Below are positions 36,767 through 49,314 of a stretch of DNA of 64,000 bases, piece by piece. The notes under the pieces were generated by a model. That model saw only the letters and a program-made list of their open reading frames with translations, had not been told where the DNA came from and made no database searches. This DNA comes from Bombus terrestris (Eukaryota > Arthropoda > Insecta > Hymenoptera > Apidae), in NCBI RefSeq assembly GCF_910591885.1, contig NW_025963552.1:496001-560000 (forward strand). The letters are read 5' to 3'. How positions within the stretch are numbered: the stretch's first letter is position 1; each line of letters starts with the position of its first letter. The translations under genes were made by a program, and so were the position numbers.

Positions 36767-38856
36767 TTATGTGAAAATATTCATAAACTGTAAACATTTG
36801 TCAGTAGGCAATATGATAAAGACTTCCGGCTCCTCGGGCTGGTGCGAATGTTTCAATGTCAGTATGTGCCAAACCGTTCGATTGTGACACACCTTTACGC
36901 GTCTCTCGCTCGCTCGAAAACTGTAGCCTAACCTAAAACCAATCCATCTTGCGTTCATTATTCGATATGGTGGCGACATATTTCGAATTTGCGAACGTGT
37001 CGGATCGGTTGTGAGGTTGGAGTAGATAATTACGAGCGAGCGGAACGAGCGAGCAACGATCACAATTTGCAAGGTATACATATACCTTGCAATATGCATT
37101 TTATATCGTGTTAGTACCTAATTTTGTCAGCCACTTCGGACATCACATTGCACTGTAGTATGTGGAAATAGTACTATTTATGTGGTACTATTCATAAACT
37201 GTAAACATTTGTCAGTAGGCAATAGGATAAAGACTTCCGGCTCCTCGGGCTTGTGCGAATGTTTCAATGTCCGTATGTGACAAACCGTTGGATTGTGACA
37301 CACCTTTACGCGTGTCTCGCTCGCTGCGCTCGCTCGAAAACGATAGCCTAACCTAAAACCAATCCCACTTGCGTTAGTCATTCGATATGAAGGCGACTTA
37401 TTTCGAATTTGCGAACGTGTCGGATCGGATGTGAGGTTGGACTAAATTTTTACGAGCGAGCGGAGCGAGCGAGCAACGATCACAATTTGGAAGGTATACA
37501 TATACCTTGCAATATGCATATATATCGTGTTAGTACCTAATTTTGTCAGCCATTTCGGACATCACATTGCACTGTACTATGTGGAAATAGTACTATTTAT
37601 GTGAAACTATTCATAAACTGTAAACATTTGTCAGTAAGCAATAGGATCAAGACTTCCGGCTCCTCGGGCTGGTGCGAATGTTTCAATGTCCGTATGTGCC
37701 AAACCGTTGGATTGTGACACACCTTTACGCGTCTCTCGCTCGCTGCGCTCGCTCGAAAACTATAGCCTAACCTAAAACCAATCCCTCTTGCGTTAGTCAT
37801 TCGATATGAAGGCAACTTATTTCGAATTTGCGAACGTGTCGGATCGTATGTGGGGTTGGACTAAATTTTTACGAGCGAGCGGAGCGAGTGAGCAACGATA
37901 ACAATTTGCAAGGTATACATATAACTTTCAATATGCATATATATCGTGTTAGTACCTAATTTTGTCAGCCACTTCGGACATCACATTGCACTTTAGTATG
38001 TGGAAGTAGTACTATTTATGTGATACTATTCATAAACTGTAAACATTTGTCAGTAGGCAATAGGATAAAGACTTCCGGCTCCTCGGGCTGGTGCGAATGT
38101 TACAATGTCCGTATGTGACAAACCGTTGGATTGTGACACACCTTTACGCGTGTCTCGCTCGCTGCGCTCGCTCGAAAACGATAGCCTAACCTAAAACCAA
38201 TCCCTCTTGCGTTAGTCATTCGATATGAAGGCGACTTATTTCGAATTTGCGAACGTGTCGGATCGGATGTGAGGTTGGACTAAATTTTTACGAGCGAGCG
38301 GAGCGAGCGAGCAACGATCACAATTTGCAAGGTATACATATACCTTGCAATATGCATATATATCGTGTTAGTACCTAATTTTGTCAGCCATTTCGGACAT
38401 CACATTGCACTGTACTATGTGGAAATAGTACTATTTATGTGAAACTATTCATAAACTGTAAACATTTGTCAGTAGGCAATAGGATCAAGACTTCCGGCTC
38501 CTCGGGCTGGTGCGAATGTTTCAATGTCCGTATGTGCCAAACCGTTGGATTGTGACACACCTTTACGCGTCTCTCGCTCGCTGCGCTCGCTCGAAAACTA
38601 TAGCCTAACCTAAAACCAATCCCTCTTGCGTTAGTCATTCGATATGAAGGCAACTTATTTCGAATTTGCGAACGTGTCGGATCGTATGTGAGGTTGGACT
38701 AAATTTTTACGAGCGAGCGGAGCGAGTGAGCAACGATCACAATTTCCAAGCTATACATATACCTAATGTTGCCTTGCATATAATTCGTGTTATTACCTAA
38801 TTTTGTCAGCCACTTCGGACATCACATTGCACTGTAGTATGTGGAAATAGTACTAT
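36767..38856. repeat. HOR unit U14, 5 monomers (2,090 bp)
   Basis: Starts: 36767 (411), 37178, 37597, 38016 (419 each), 38435 (422). It has the same form as U2 at 12063. A private AGTAAGCAAT occurs near 37634. Confidence 0.86.
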
Positions 38857-40518
38857 TTATGTGAAAATATTCATAAACTGTAAACATTTGTCAGTAGGCA
38901 ATATGATAAAGACTTCCGGCTCCTCGGGCTGGTGCGAATGTTTCAATGTCAGTATGTGCCAAACCGTTCGATTGTGACACACCTTTACGCGTCTCTCGCT
39001 CGCTCGAAAACTGTAGCCTAACCTAAAACCAATCCATCTTGCGTTCATTATTCGATATGGTGGCGACATATTTCGAATTTGCGAACGTGTCGGATCGGTT
39101 GTGAGGTTGGAGTAGATAATTACGAGCGAGCGGAACGAGCGAGCAACGATCACAATTTGCAAGGTATACATATACCTTGCAATATGCATTTTATATCGTG
39201 TTAGTACCTAATTTTGTCAGCCACTTCGGACATCACATTGCACTGTAGTATGTGGAAATAGTACTATTTATGTGGTACTATTCATAAACTGTAAACATTT
39301 GTCAGTAGGCAATAGGATCAAGACTTCCGGCTCCTCGGGCTGGTGCGAATGTTTCAATGTCCGTATGTGCCAAACCGTTGGATTGTGACACACCTTTACG
39401 CGTCTCTCGCTCGCTGCGCTCGCTCGAAAACTATAGCCTAACCTAAAACCAATCCCTCTTGCGTTAGTCATTCGATATGAAGGCAACTTATTTCGAATTT
39501 GCGAACGTGTCGGATCGTATGTGAGAATGGACTAAATTTTTACGAGCGAGCGGAGCGAGTGAGCAACGATCACAATTTCCAAGCTATACATATACCTTGC
39601 AATATGCATATATATCGTGTTAGTACCTAATTTTGTCAGCCACTTCGGACATCACATTGCACTGTAGTATGTGGAAATAGTACTATTTATGTGAAAATAT
39701 TCATAAACTGTAAACATTTGTCAGTAGGCAATATGATAAAGACTTCCGGCTCCTCGGGCTGGTGCGAATGTTTCAATGTCAGTATGTGCCAAACCGTTCG
39801 ATTGTGACACACCTTTACGCGTCTCTCGCTCGCTCGAAAACTGTAGCCTAACCTAAAACCAATCCATCTTGCGTTCATTATTCGATATGGTGGCGACATA
39901 TTTCGAATTTGCGAACGTGTCGGATCGGTTGTGAGGTTGGAGTAGATAATTACGAGCGAGCGGAGCGAGCGATCAACGATCACAATTTGCAAGGTATACA
40001 TATACCTTGCAATATGCATATATATCGTGTTAGTACCTAATTTTGTCAGCCACTTCGGACATCACATTGCACTGTAGTATGTGGAAATAGTACTATTTAT
40101 GTGGTACTATTCATAAACTGTAAACATTTGTCAGTAGGCAATAGGATAAAGACTTCCGGCTCCTCGGGCTAGTGCGAATGTTTCAATGTCCATATGTGCC
40201 AAACCGTTGGATTGTGACACACCTTTACGCGTCTCTCGCTCGCTGCGCTCGCTCGAAAACTATAGCCTAACCTAAAACCAATCCCTCTTGCGTTAGTCAT
40301 TCGATATGAAGGCGACTTATTTCGAATTTGCGAACGTGTTGGATCGTATGTGAGGTTGGACTAAATTTTTGCGAGCGAGCGGAGCGAGCGAGCAACGATC
40401 ACAATTTGCAAGGTATACATATACCTTATATTGCCTTGCATACATTTCGTGTTATTACCTAATTTTGTCAGCCATTTCGGACATCACATTGCACAGTACT
40501 ATGTGGAAATAGTACTAT
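38857..40518. repeat. HOR unit U15, 4 monomers (1,662 bp)
   Basis: Starts: 38857 (411), 39268 (419), 39687 (410), 40097 (422). Monomer 39268 is a hybrid: it begins with the GTGGTACTATT subtype start but has GGATCAAGAC from about 39315, so its switch lies near the monomer start and outside the GC-rich foldback. Confidence 0.84.
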
Positions 40519-42611
40519 TTATGTGAAACTATTCATAAACTGTAAACATTTGTCAGTAGGCAATATGATAAAGACTTCCGGCTCCTCGGGCTGGTGCGAA
40601 TGTTTCAATGTCCGTATGTGCCAAACCGTTCGATTGTGACACACCTTTACGCGTCTCTCGCTCGCTGCGCTCGCTCGAAAACTGTAGCCGAACCTAAAAC
40701 CAATCCATCTTGCGTTCATTATTCGATATGGTGGCGACATATTTCGAATTTGCGAACGTGTCGGATCGGTTGTGAGGTTGGAGTAGATAATTACGAGCGA
40801 GCGGAACGAGCGAGCAACGATCACAATTTGCAAGGTATACATATACCTTGCAATATGCATTTTATATCGTGTTAGTACCTAATTTTGTCAGCCACTTCGG
40901 ACATCACATTGCACTGTAGTATGTGGAAATAGTACTATTTATGTGGTACTATTCATAAACTGTAAACATTTGTCAGTAGGCAATAGGATAAAGACTTCCG
41001 GCTCCTCGGGCTTGTGCGAATGTTTCAATGTCCGTATGTGACAAACCGTTGGATTGTGACACACCTTTACGCGTGTCTCGCTCGCTGCGCTCGCTCGAAA
41101 ACGATAGCCTAACCTAAAACCAATCCCTCTTGCGTTAGTCATTCGATATGAAGGCGACTTATTTCGAATTTGCGAACGTGTCGGATCGGATGTGAGGTTG
41201 GACTAAATTTTTACGAGCGAGCGGAGCGAGCGAGCAACGATCACAATTTGGAAGGTATACATATACCTTGCAATATGCATATATATCGTGTTAGTACCTA
41301 ATTTTGTCAGCCATTTCGGACATCACATTGCACTGTACTATGTGGAAATAGTACTATTTATGTGAAACTATTCATAAACTGTAAACATTTGTCAGTAGGC
41401 AATAGGATCAAGACTTCCGGCTCCTCGGGCTGGTGCGAATGTTTCAATGTCCGTATGTGCCAAACCGTTGGATTGTGACACACCTTTACGCGTCTCTCGC
41501 TCGCTGCGCTCGCTCGAAAACTATAGCCTAACCTAAAACCAATCCCTCTTGCGTTAGTCATTCGATATGAAGGCAACTTATTTCGAATTTGCGAACGTGT
41601 CGGATCGTATGTGGGGTTGGACTAAATTTTTACGAGCGAGCGGAGCGAGTGAGCAACGATCACAATTTCCAAGCTATACATACACCTAATGTTGCCTTGC
41701 ATATATTTCGTGTTATTACCTAATTTTGTCAGCCACTTCGGACATCACATTGCACTGTAATATGTGGAAATAGTACTATTTATGTGAAAATATTCATAAA
41801 CTGTAAACATTTGTCAGTAGGCAATATGATAAAGACTTCCGGCTCCTCGGGCTGGAGCGAATGTTTCAATGTCAGTATGTGCCAAACCGTTCGATTGTGA
41901 CACACCTTTACGCGTCTCTCGCTCGCTCGAAAACTGTAGCCTAACCTAAAACCAATCCATCTTGCGTTCATTATTCGATATGGTGGCGACATATTTCGAA
42001 TTTGCGAACGTGTCGGATCGGTTGTGAGGTTGGAGTAGATAATTACGAGCGAGCGGAGCGAGCGAGCAACGATCACAATTTGCAAGGTATACATATACCT
42101 TGCAATATGCATATATATCGTGTTAGTACCTAATTTTGTCAGCCACTTCGGACATCACATTGCACTGTAGTATGTGGAAATAGTACTATTTATGTGGTAC
42201 TATTCATAAACTGTAAACATTTGTCAGTAGGCAATAGGATAAAGACTTCCGGCTCCTCGGGCTAGTGCGAATGTTTCAATGTCCATATGTGCCAAACCGT
42301 TGGATTGTGACACACCTTTACGCGTCTCTCGCTCGCTGCGCTCGCTCGAAAACTATAGCCTAACCTAAAACCAATCCCTCTTGCGTTAGTCATTCTATAT
42401 GAAGGCGACTTATTTCGAATTTGCGAACGTGTTGGATCGTATGTGAGGTTGGACTAAATTTTTACGAGCGAGCGGAGCGAGCGAGCAACGATCACAATTT
42501 GCAAGGTATACATATACCTTATATTGCCTTGCATACATTTCGTGTTATTACCTAATTTTGTCAGCCATTTCGGACATCACATTGCACTGTACTATGTGGA
42601 AATAGTACTAT
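40519..42611. repeat. HOR unit U16, 5 monomers (2,093 bp)
   Basis: Starts: 40519 (420 landmark), 40939 (419), 41358 (422), 41780 (410), 42190 (422). It has the U4 form. The landmark monomer here has TCCGTATG at about 40610 where other landmark copies have TCAGTATG. Confidence 0.87.
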
Positions 42612-44294
42612 TTATGTGAAACTATTCATAAACTGTAAACCTTTGTCAGTAGGCAATATGATAAAGACTTCCGGCTCCTCGGGCTGGTGCGAATGTTTCA
42701 ATGTCAGTATGTGCCAAACCGTTCGATTGTGACACACCTTTACGCGTCTCTCGCTCGCTGCGCTCGCTCGAAAACTGTAGCCGAACCTAAAACCAATCCA
42801 TCTTGCGTTCATTATTCGATATGGTGGCGACATATTTCGAATTTGCGAACGTGTCGGATCGGTTGTGAGGTTGGAGTAGATAATTACGAGCGAGCGGAAC
42901 GAGCGAGCAACGATCACAATTTGCAAGGTATACATATACCTTGCAATATGCATTTTATATCGTGTTATTACCTAATTTTGTCAGCCACTTCGGACATCAC
43001 ATTGCACTGTAGTATGTGGAAATAGTACTATTTATGTGGTACTATTCATAAACTGTAAACATTTGTCAGTAGGCAATAGGATAAAGACTTCCGGCTCCTC
43101 GGGCTTGTGCGAATGTTTCAATGTCCGTATGTGCCAAACCGTTGGATTGTGACACACCTTTACGGGTCTCTCGCTCGCTGCGCTCGCTCGAAAACTATAG
43201 CCTAACCTAAAACCAATCCCTCTTGCGTTAGTCATTCGATATGAAGGCGACTTATTTCGAATTTGCGAACGTGTCGGATCGGTTGTGAGGTTGGAGTAGA
43301 TAATTACGAGCGAGCGGAGCGAGCGAGCAACGATCACAATTTGCAAGGTATACATATACCTTGCAATATGCATATATATCGTGTTAGTACCTAATTTTGT
43401 CAGCCACTTCGGACATCACATTGCACTGTAGTATGTGGAAATAGTACTATTTATGTGGTACTATTCATAAACTGTAAACATTTGTCAGTAGGCAATAGGA
43501 TAAAGACTTCCGGCTCCTCGGGCTAGTGCGAATGTTTCAATGTCCATATGTGCCAAACCGTTGGATTGTGACACACCTTTACGCGTCTCTCGCTCGCTGC
43601 GCTCGCTCGAAAACTATAGCCTAACCTAAAACCAATCCCTCTTGCGTTAGTCATTCGATATGAAGGCGACTTATTTCGAATTTGCGAACGTGTTGGATCG
43701 TATGTGAGGTTGGACTAAATTTTTACGAGCGAGCGGAGCGAGCGAGCAACGATCACAATTTGCAAGGTATACATATACCTTATATTGCCTTGCATACATT
43801 TCGTGTTATTACCTAACTTTGTTAGCCACTTCGGACATCACATTGCACTGTAGTATGTGGAAATAGTACTATTTATGTGGTACTATTCATAAACTGTAAA
43901 AATTTGTCAGTAGGCAATAGGATAAAGACTTCCGGCTCCTCGGGCTGGTGCGAATGTTTCAATGTCCGTATGTACCAAACCGTTGGATTGTGACACACCT
44001 TTACGCGTCTCTCGCTCGCTGCGCTCGCTCGAAAACTATAGCCTAACATAAAACCAATCCCTCTTGCGTTAGTCATTCGATATGAAGGCGACTTATTTCG
44101 AATTTGCGAACGTGTCGGATCGTATGTGAGGTTGGACTAAATTTTTACGAGCGAGCGGAGCGAGCGAGCAACGATCACAATTTGCAAGCTATACATATAC
44201 CTTATATTGCCTTGCATGTATTTCGTGTTATTACCAATTTTTGTCAGCCATTTCGGACATCACATTGCACTGTACTATGTGGAAATAGTACTAT
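42612..44294. repeat. HOR unit U17, 4 monomers (1,683 bp)
   Basis: Starts: 42612 (420 landmark), 43032 (419, chimeric as at 18746), 43451 (422), 43873 (422). It has the U5 form. Private changes are AACCTTTGTC near 42640 and TGTTATTACC near 42963. Confidence 0.87.
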
Positions 44295-46396
44295 TTATGT
44301 GAAACTATTCATAAACTGTAAACATTTGTCAGTAGGCAACAGGATAAAGACTTTCGGCTCCTCGGGCTGGTGCAAATGTTTCAATGTCAGTATGTGCCAA
44401 ACCGTTCGATTGTGACACACCTTTACGCGTCTCTCGCTCGCTGCGCTCGCTCGAAAACTGTAGCCGAACCTAAAACCAATCCATCTTGCGTTCATTATTC
44501 GATATGGTGGCGACATATTTCGAATTTGCGAACGTGTCGGATCGGTTGTGAGGTTGGAGTAGATAATTACGAGCGAGCGGAACGAGCGAGCAACGATCAC
44601 AATTTGCAAGGTATACATATACCTTGCAATATGCATTTTATATCGTGTTAGTACCTAATTTTGTCAGCCACTTCGGACATCACATTGCACTGTAGTATGT
44701 GGAAATAGTACTATTTATGTGGTACTATTCATAAACTGTAAACATTTGTCAGTAGGCAATAGGATAAAGACTTCCGGCTCCTCGGGCTTGTGCGAATGTT
44801 TCAATGTCCGTATGTGCCAAACCGTTGGATTGTGACACACCTTTACGGGTCTCTCGCTCGCTGCGCTCGCTCGAAAAGTATAGCCTAACCTAAAACCAAT
44901 CCCTCTTGCGTTAGTCATTCGATATGAAGGCGACTTATTTCGAATTTGCGAACGTGTCGGATCGTATGTGAGGTTGGACTAAATTTTTTCGAGCGAGCGG
45001 AGCGAGCGAGCAACGATCACAATTTGCAAGGTATACATATACCTTATAATGCCTTGCATACATTTCGTGTTATTACCTAACTTTGTCAGCCACTTCGGAC
45101 ATCACATTGCACTGTAGTATGTGGAAATAGTACTATTTATGTGGTACTATTCATAAACTGTAAACATTTGTCAGTAGGCAATAGGATAAAGACTTCCGGC
45201 TCCTCGGGCTTGTGCGAATGTTTCAATGTCCGTATGTGCCAAACCGTTGGATTGTGACACACCTTTACGGGTCTCTCGCTCGCTGCGCTCGCTCGAAAAC
45301 TATAGCCTAACCTAAAACCAATCCCTCTTGCGTTAGTCATTCGATATGAAGGCGACTTATTTCGAATTTGCGAACGTGTCGGATCGTATGTGAGGTTGGA
45401 CTAAATTTTTACGAGCGAGCGGTGCGAGCGAGCAACGATCACAATTTGCAAGGTATACATATAACTTGCAATATGCATATATATCGTGTTAGTACCTAAT
45501 TTTGTCAGCCACTTCGGACATCACATTGCACTTTAGTATGTGGAAGTAGTACTATTTATGTGATACTATTCATAAACTGTAAACATTTGTCAGTAGGCAA
45601 TAGGATAAAGACTTCCGGCTCCTCGGGCTGGTGCGAATGTTTCAATGTCCGTATGTGACAAACCGTTGGATTGTGACACACCTTTACGCGTGTTTCGCTC
45701 GCTGCGCTCGCTCGAAAACGATAGCCTAACCTAAAACCAATCCCTCTTGCGTTAGTCATTCGATATGAAGGCGACTTATTTGGAATTTGCGAACGTGTCG
45801 GATCGGATGTGAGGTTGGACTAAATTTTTACGAGCGAGCGGAGCGAGCGAGCAACGATCACAATTTGCAAGGTATACATATACCTTGCAATATGCATATA
45901 TATCGTGTTAGTACCTAATTTTGTCAGCCATTTCGGACATCACATTGCACTGTACTATGTGGAAATAGTACTATTTATGTGAAACTATTCATAAACTGTA
46001 AACATTTGTCAGTAGGCAATAGGATCAAGACTTCCGGCTCCTCGGGCTGGTGAGAATGTTTCAATGTCCGTATGTGCCAAACCGTTGGATTGTGACACAC
46101 CTTTAGGCGTCTCTCGCTCGCTGCGCTCGCTCGAAAACTATAGCCTAACCTAAAACCAATCCCTCTTGCGTTAGTCATTCGATATGAAGGCAACTTATTT
46201 CGAATTTGCGAACGTGTCGGATCGTATGTGAGGTTGGACTAAATTTTTACGAGCGAGCGGAGCGAGTGAGCAACGATCACAATTTCCAAGCTATACATAT
46301 ACCTAATGTTGCCTTGCATATATTTCGTGTTATTACCTAATTTTGTCAGCCACTTCGGACATCACATTGCACTGTAGTATGTGGAAATAGTACTAT
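44295..46396. repeat. HOR unit U18, 5 monomers (2,102 bp)
   Basis: Starts: 44295 (420 landmark), 44715 (422), 45137 (419), 45556 (419), 45975 (422). The first four monomers match U6; the fifth is replaced by a 422-bp subtype with GGATCAAGAC. After this unit the organisation changes to the 2,505-bp hexamer. Confidence 0.85.
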
Positions 46397-46809
46397 TTAT
46401 GTGAAAATATTCATAAACTGTAAACATTTGTCAGTAGGCAATATGATAAAGACTTCCGGCTCCTCGGGCTGGTGCGAATGTTTCAATGTCAGTATGTGCC
46501 AAACCGTTCGATTGTGACACACCTTTACGCGTCTCTCGCTCGCTCGAAAACTGTAGCCTAACCTAAAACCAATCCATCTTGCGTTAGTCATTCGATATGA
46601 AGGCGACTTATTTCGAATTTGCGAACGTGTCGGATCGTATGTGAGGTTGGACTAAATTTTTACGAGCGAGCGGAGCGAGCGAGCAACGATCACAATTTGC
46701 AAGGTATACATATACCTTATATTGCCTTGCATACATTTCGTGTTATTACCTAATTTTGTCAGCCACTTCGGACATCACATTGCACTGTAGTATGTGGAAA
46801 TAGTACTAT
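46397..46809. repeat. Founder-like 413-bp chimeric monomer
   Basis: The left part is of the 410 subtype (9-bp arm deletion, CTGTAGCC, CCATCT up to A46576). The right part has the other family's GCGTTAGTCATTCG and GATATGAAGG from A46586. The switch is within 46577-46585, in the loop between the arms. The same chimera recurs at 48902, 51407, 59802 and 62307, so it belongs to the hexamer. Confidence 0.82.
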
Positions 46810-49314
46810 TTATGTGGTACTATTCATAAACTGTAAAAATTTGTCAGTAGGCAATAGGATAAAGACTTCCGGCTCCTCGGGCTGGTGCGAATGTTTCAAT
46901 GTCCGTATGTACCAAACCGTTGGATTGTGACACACCTTTACGCGTCTCTCGCTCGCTGCGCTCGCCCGAAAACTATAGCCTAACATAAAACCAATCCCTC
47001 TTGCGTTAGTCATTCGATATGAAGGCGACTTATTTCGAATTTGCGAACGTGTCGGATCGTATGTGAGGTTGGACTAAATTTTTACGAGCGAGCGGAGCGA
47101 GCGAGCAACGATCACAATTTGCAAGGTATACATATACCTTATATTGCCTTGCATACATTTCGTGTTATTACCTAACTTTGTCAGCCACTTCGGACATCAC
47201 ATTGCACTGTAGTATGTGGAAATAGTACTATTTATGTGGTACTATTCATAAACTGTAAAAATTTGTCAGTAGGCAATAGGATAAAGACTTCCGGCTCCTC
47301 GGGCTGGTGCGAATGTTTCAATGTCAGTATGTGCCAAACCGTTGGATTGTGACACACCTTTACGCGTCTCTCGCTCGCTGAGCTCGCTCGAAAACTATAG
47401 CCTAACCTAAAACCAATCCCTCTTGCGTTAGTCATTCGATATGAAGGCAACTTATTTCGAATTTGCGAACGTGTCGAATCGTATGTGAGGTTGGACTAAA
47501 TTTTTACGAGCGAGCGGAGCGAGCGAGCAACGATCACAATTTGCAGGGTATACATATACCTTGCTATATGCATATATATCGTGTTAGTACCTAATTTTGT
47601 CAGCCACTTCGGACATCACATTGCACTTTAGTATGTGGAAATAGTACTATTTATGTGATACTATTCATAAACTGCAAACATTTGTCAGTAGGCAATAGGA
47701 TAAGGACTTCCGGCTCCTCGGGCTGGTGCGAATGTTTCAATGTCCGTATGTGACAAACCGTTGGATTGTGACACACCTTTACGCGTGTCTCGCTCGCTGC
47801 GCTCGCTCGAAAACGATAGCCTAATCTAAAACCAATCCCTCTTGCGTTAGTCATTCGATATGAAGGCGACTTATTTCGAATTTGCGAACGTGTCGGATCG
47901 GATGTGAGGTTGGACTAAATTTTTACGAGCGAGCGGAGCGAGCGAGCAACGATCACAATTTGCAAGGTATACATATACCTTGCAATATGCATATATATCG
48001 TGTTAGTACCTAATTTTGTCAGCCATTTCGGACATCACACTGCACTGTACTATGTGGAAATAGTGCTATTTATGTGAAACTATTCATAAACTGTAAACAT
48101 TTGTCAGTAGGCAATAGGATAAAGACTTCCGGCTCCTCGGGCTGGTGCGAATGTTTCAATGTCCGTATGTGCCAAACCGTTGGATTGTGACACACCTTTA
48201 CGCGTCTCTCGCTCGCTGCGCTCGCTCGACAACTATAGCCTAACCTAAAACCAATCCCTCTTGCGTTAGTCATTCGATATGAAGGCAACTTATTTCGAAT
48301 TTGCGAACGTGTCGGATCGTATGTGAGGTTGGACTAAATTTTTACGAGCGAGCGGAGCGAGCGAGCAACGATCAAAATTTGCAAGGTATACATATACCTT
48401 GCAATATGCATATATATCGTGTTAGTACCTAACTTTGTCAGCCACTTCGGACATCACATTGCACTGTAGTATGTGGAAATAGTACTATTTAGGTGAAACT
48501 ATTCATAAACTGTAAACATTTGTCAGTAGGCAATAGGATAAAGACTTCCGGCTCCTCGGGCTGGTGCGAATGTTTCAATGTCCGTATGTACCAAACCGTT
48601 GGATTGTGACACACCTTTACGCGTCTCTCCCTCGCTCGAAAACTATAGCCTAACCTAAAACCAATCCCTCTTGCGTTAGTCATTCGATATGAAGGCAACT
48701 TATTTCGAATTTGCGAACGTGTCGGATCGTATGTGAGGTTGGACTAAATTTTTACGAGCGAGCGGACCGAGTGAGCAACGATCACAATTTCCAAGCTATA
48801 CATATACCTAATGTTGCCTTGCATATATTTCGTGTTATTACCTAATTTTGTCAGCCACTTCGGACATCACATTGCACTGTAGTATGTGGAAATAGTACTA
48901 TTTATGTGAAAATATTCATAAACTGTAAACATTTGTCAGTAGGCAATATGATAAAGACTTCCGGCTCCTCGGGCTGGTGCGAATGTTTCAATGTCAGTAT
49001 GTGCCAAACCGTTCGATTGTGACACACCTTTACGCGTCTCTCGCTCGCTCGAAAACTGTAGCCTAACCTAAAACCAATCCATCTTGCGTTAGTCATTCGA
49101 TATGAAGGCGACTTATTTCGAATTTGCGAACGTGTCTGATCGTATGTGAGGTTGGACTAAATTTTTACGAGCGAGCGGAGCGAGCGAGCAACGATCACAA
49201 TTTGCAAGGTATACATATACCTTATATTGCCTTGCATACATTTCGTGTTATTACCTAACTTTGTCAGCCACTTCGGACATCACATTGCACTGTAGTATGT
49301 GGAAATAGTACTAT
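46810..49314. repeat. Hexamer HOR copy H1 (2,505 bp)
   Basis: Starts: 46810 (422), 47232 (419), 47651 (419), 48070 (419), 48489 (413), 48902 (413). This period differs from the five-monomer form of region II. Monomer 48489 has its own short arm version, CTCTCCCTCGCTCG, followed by CTATAGCC, unlike the 410-class CTCTCGCTCGCTCG followed by CTGTAGCC. Markers of this copy: CCTAATCTAA near 47823 and GCGGACCGAG near 48764. Confidence 0.87.
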
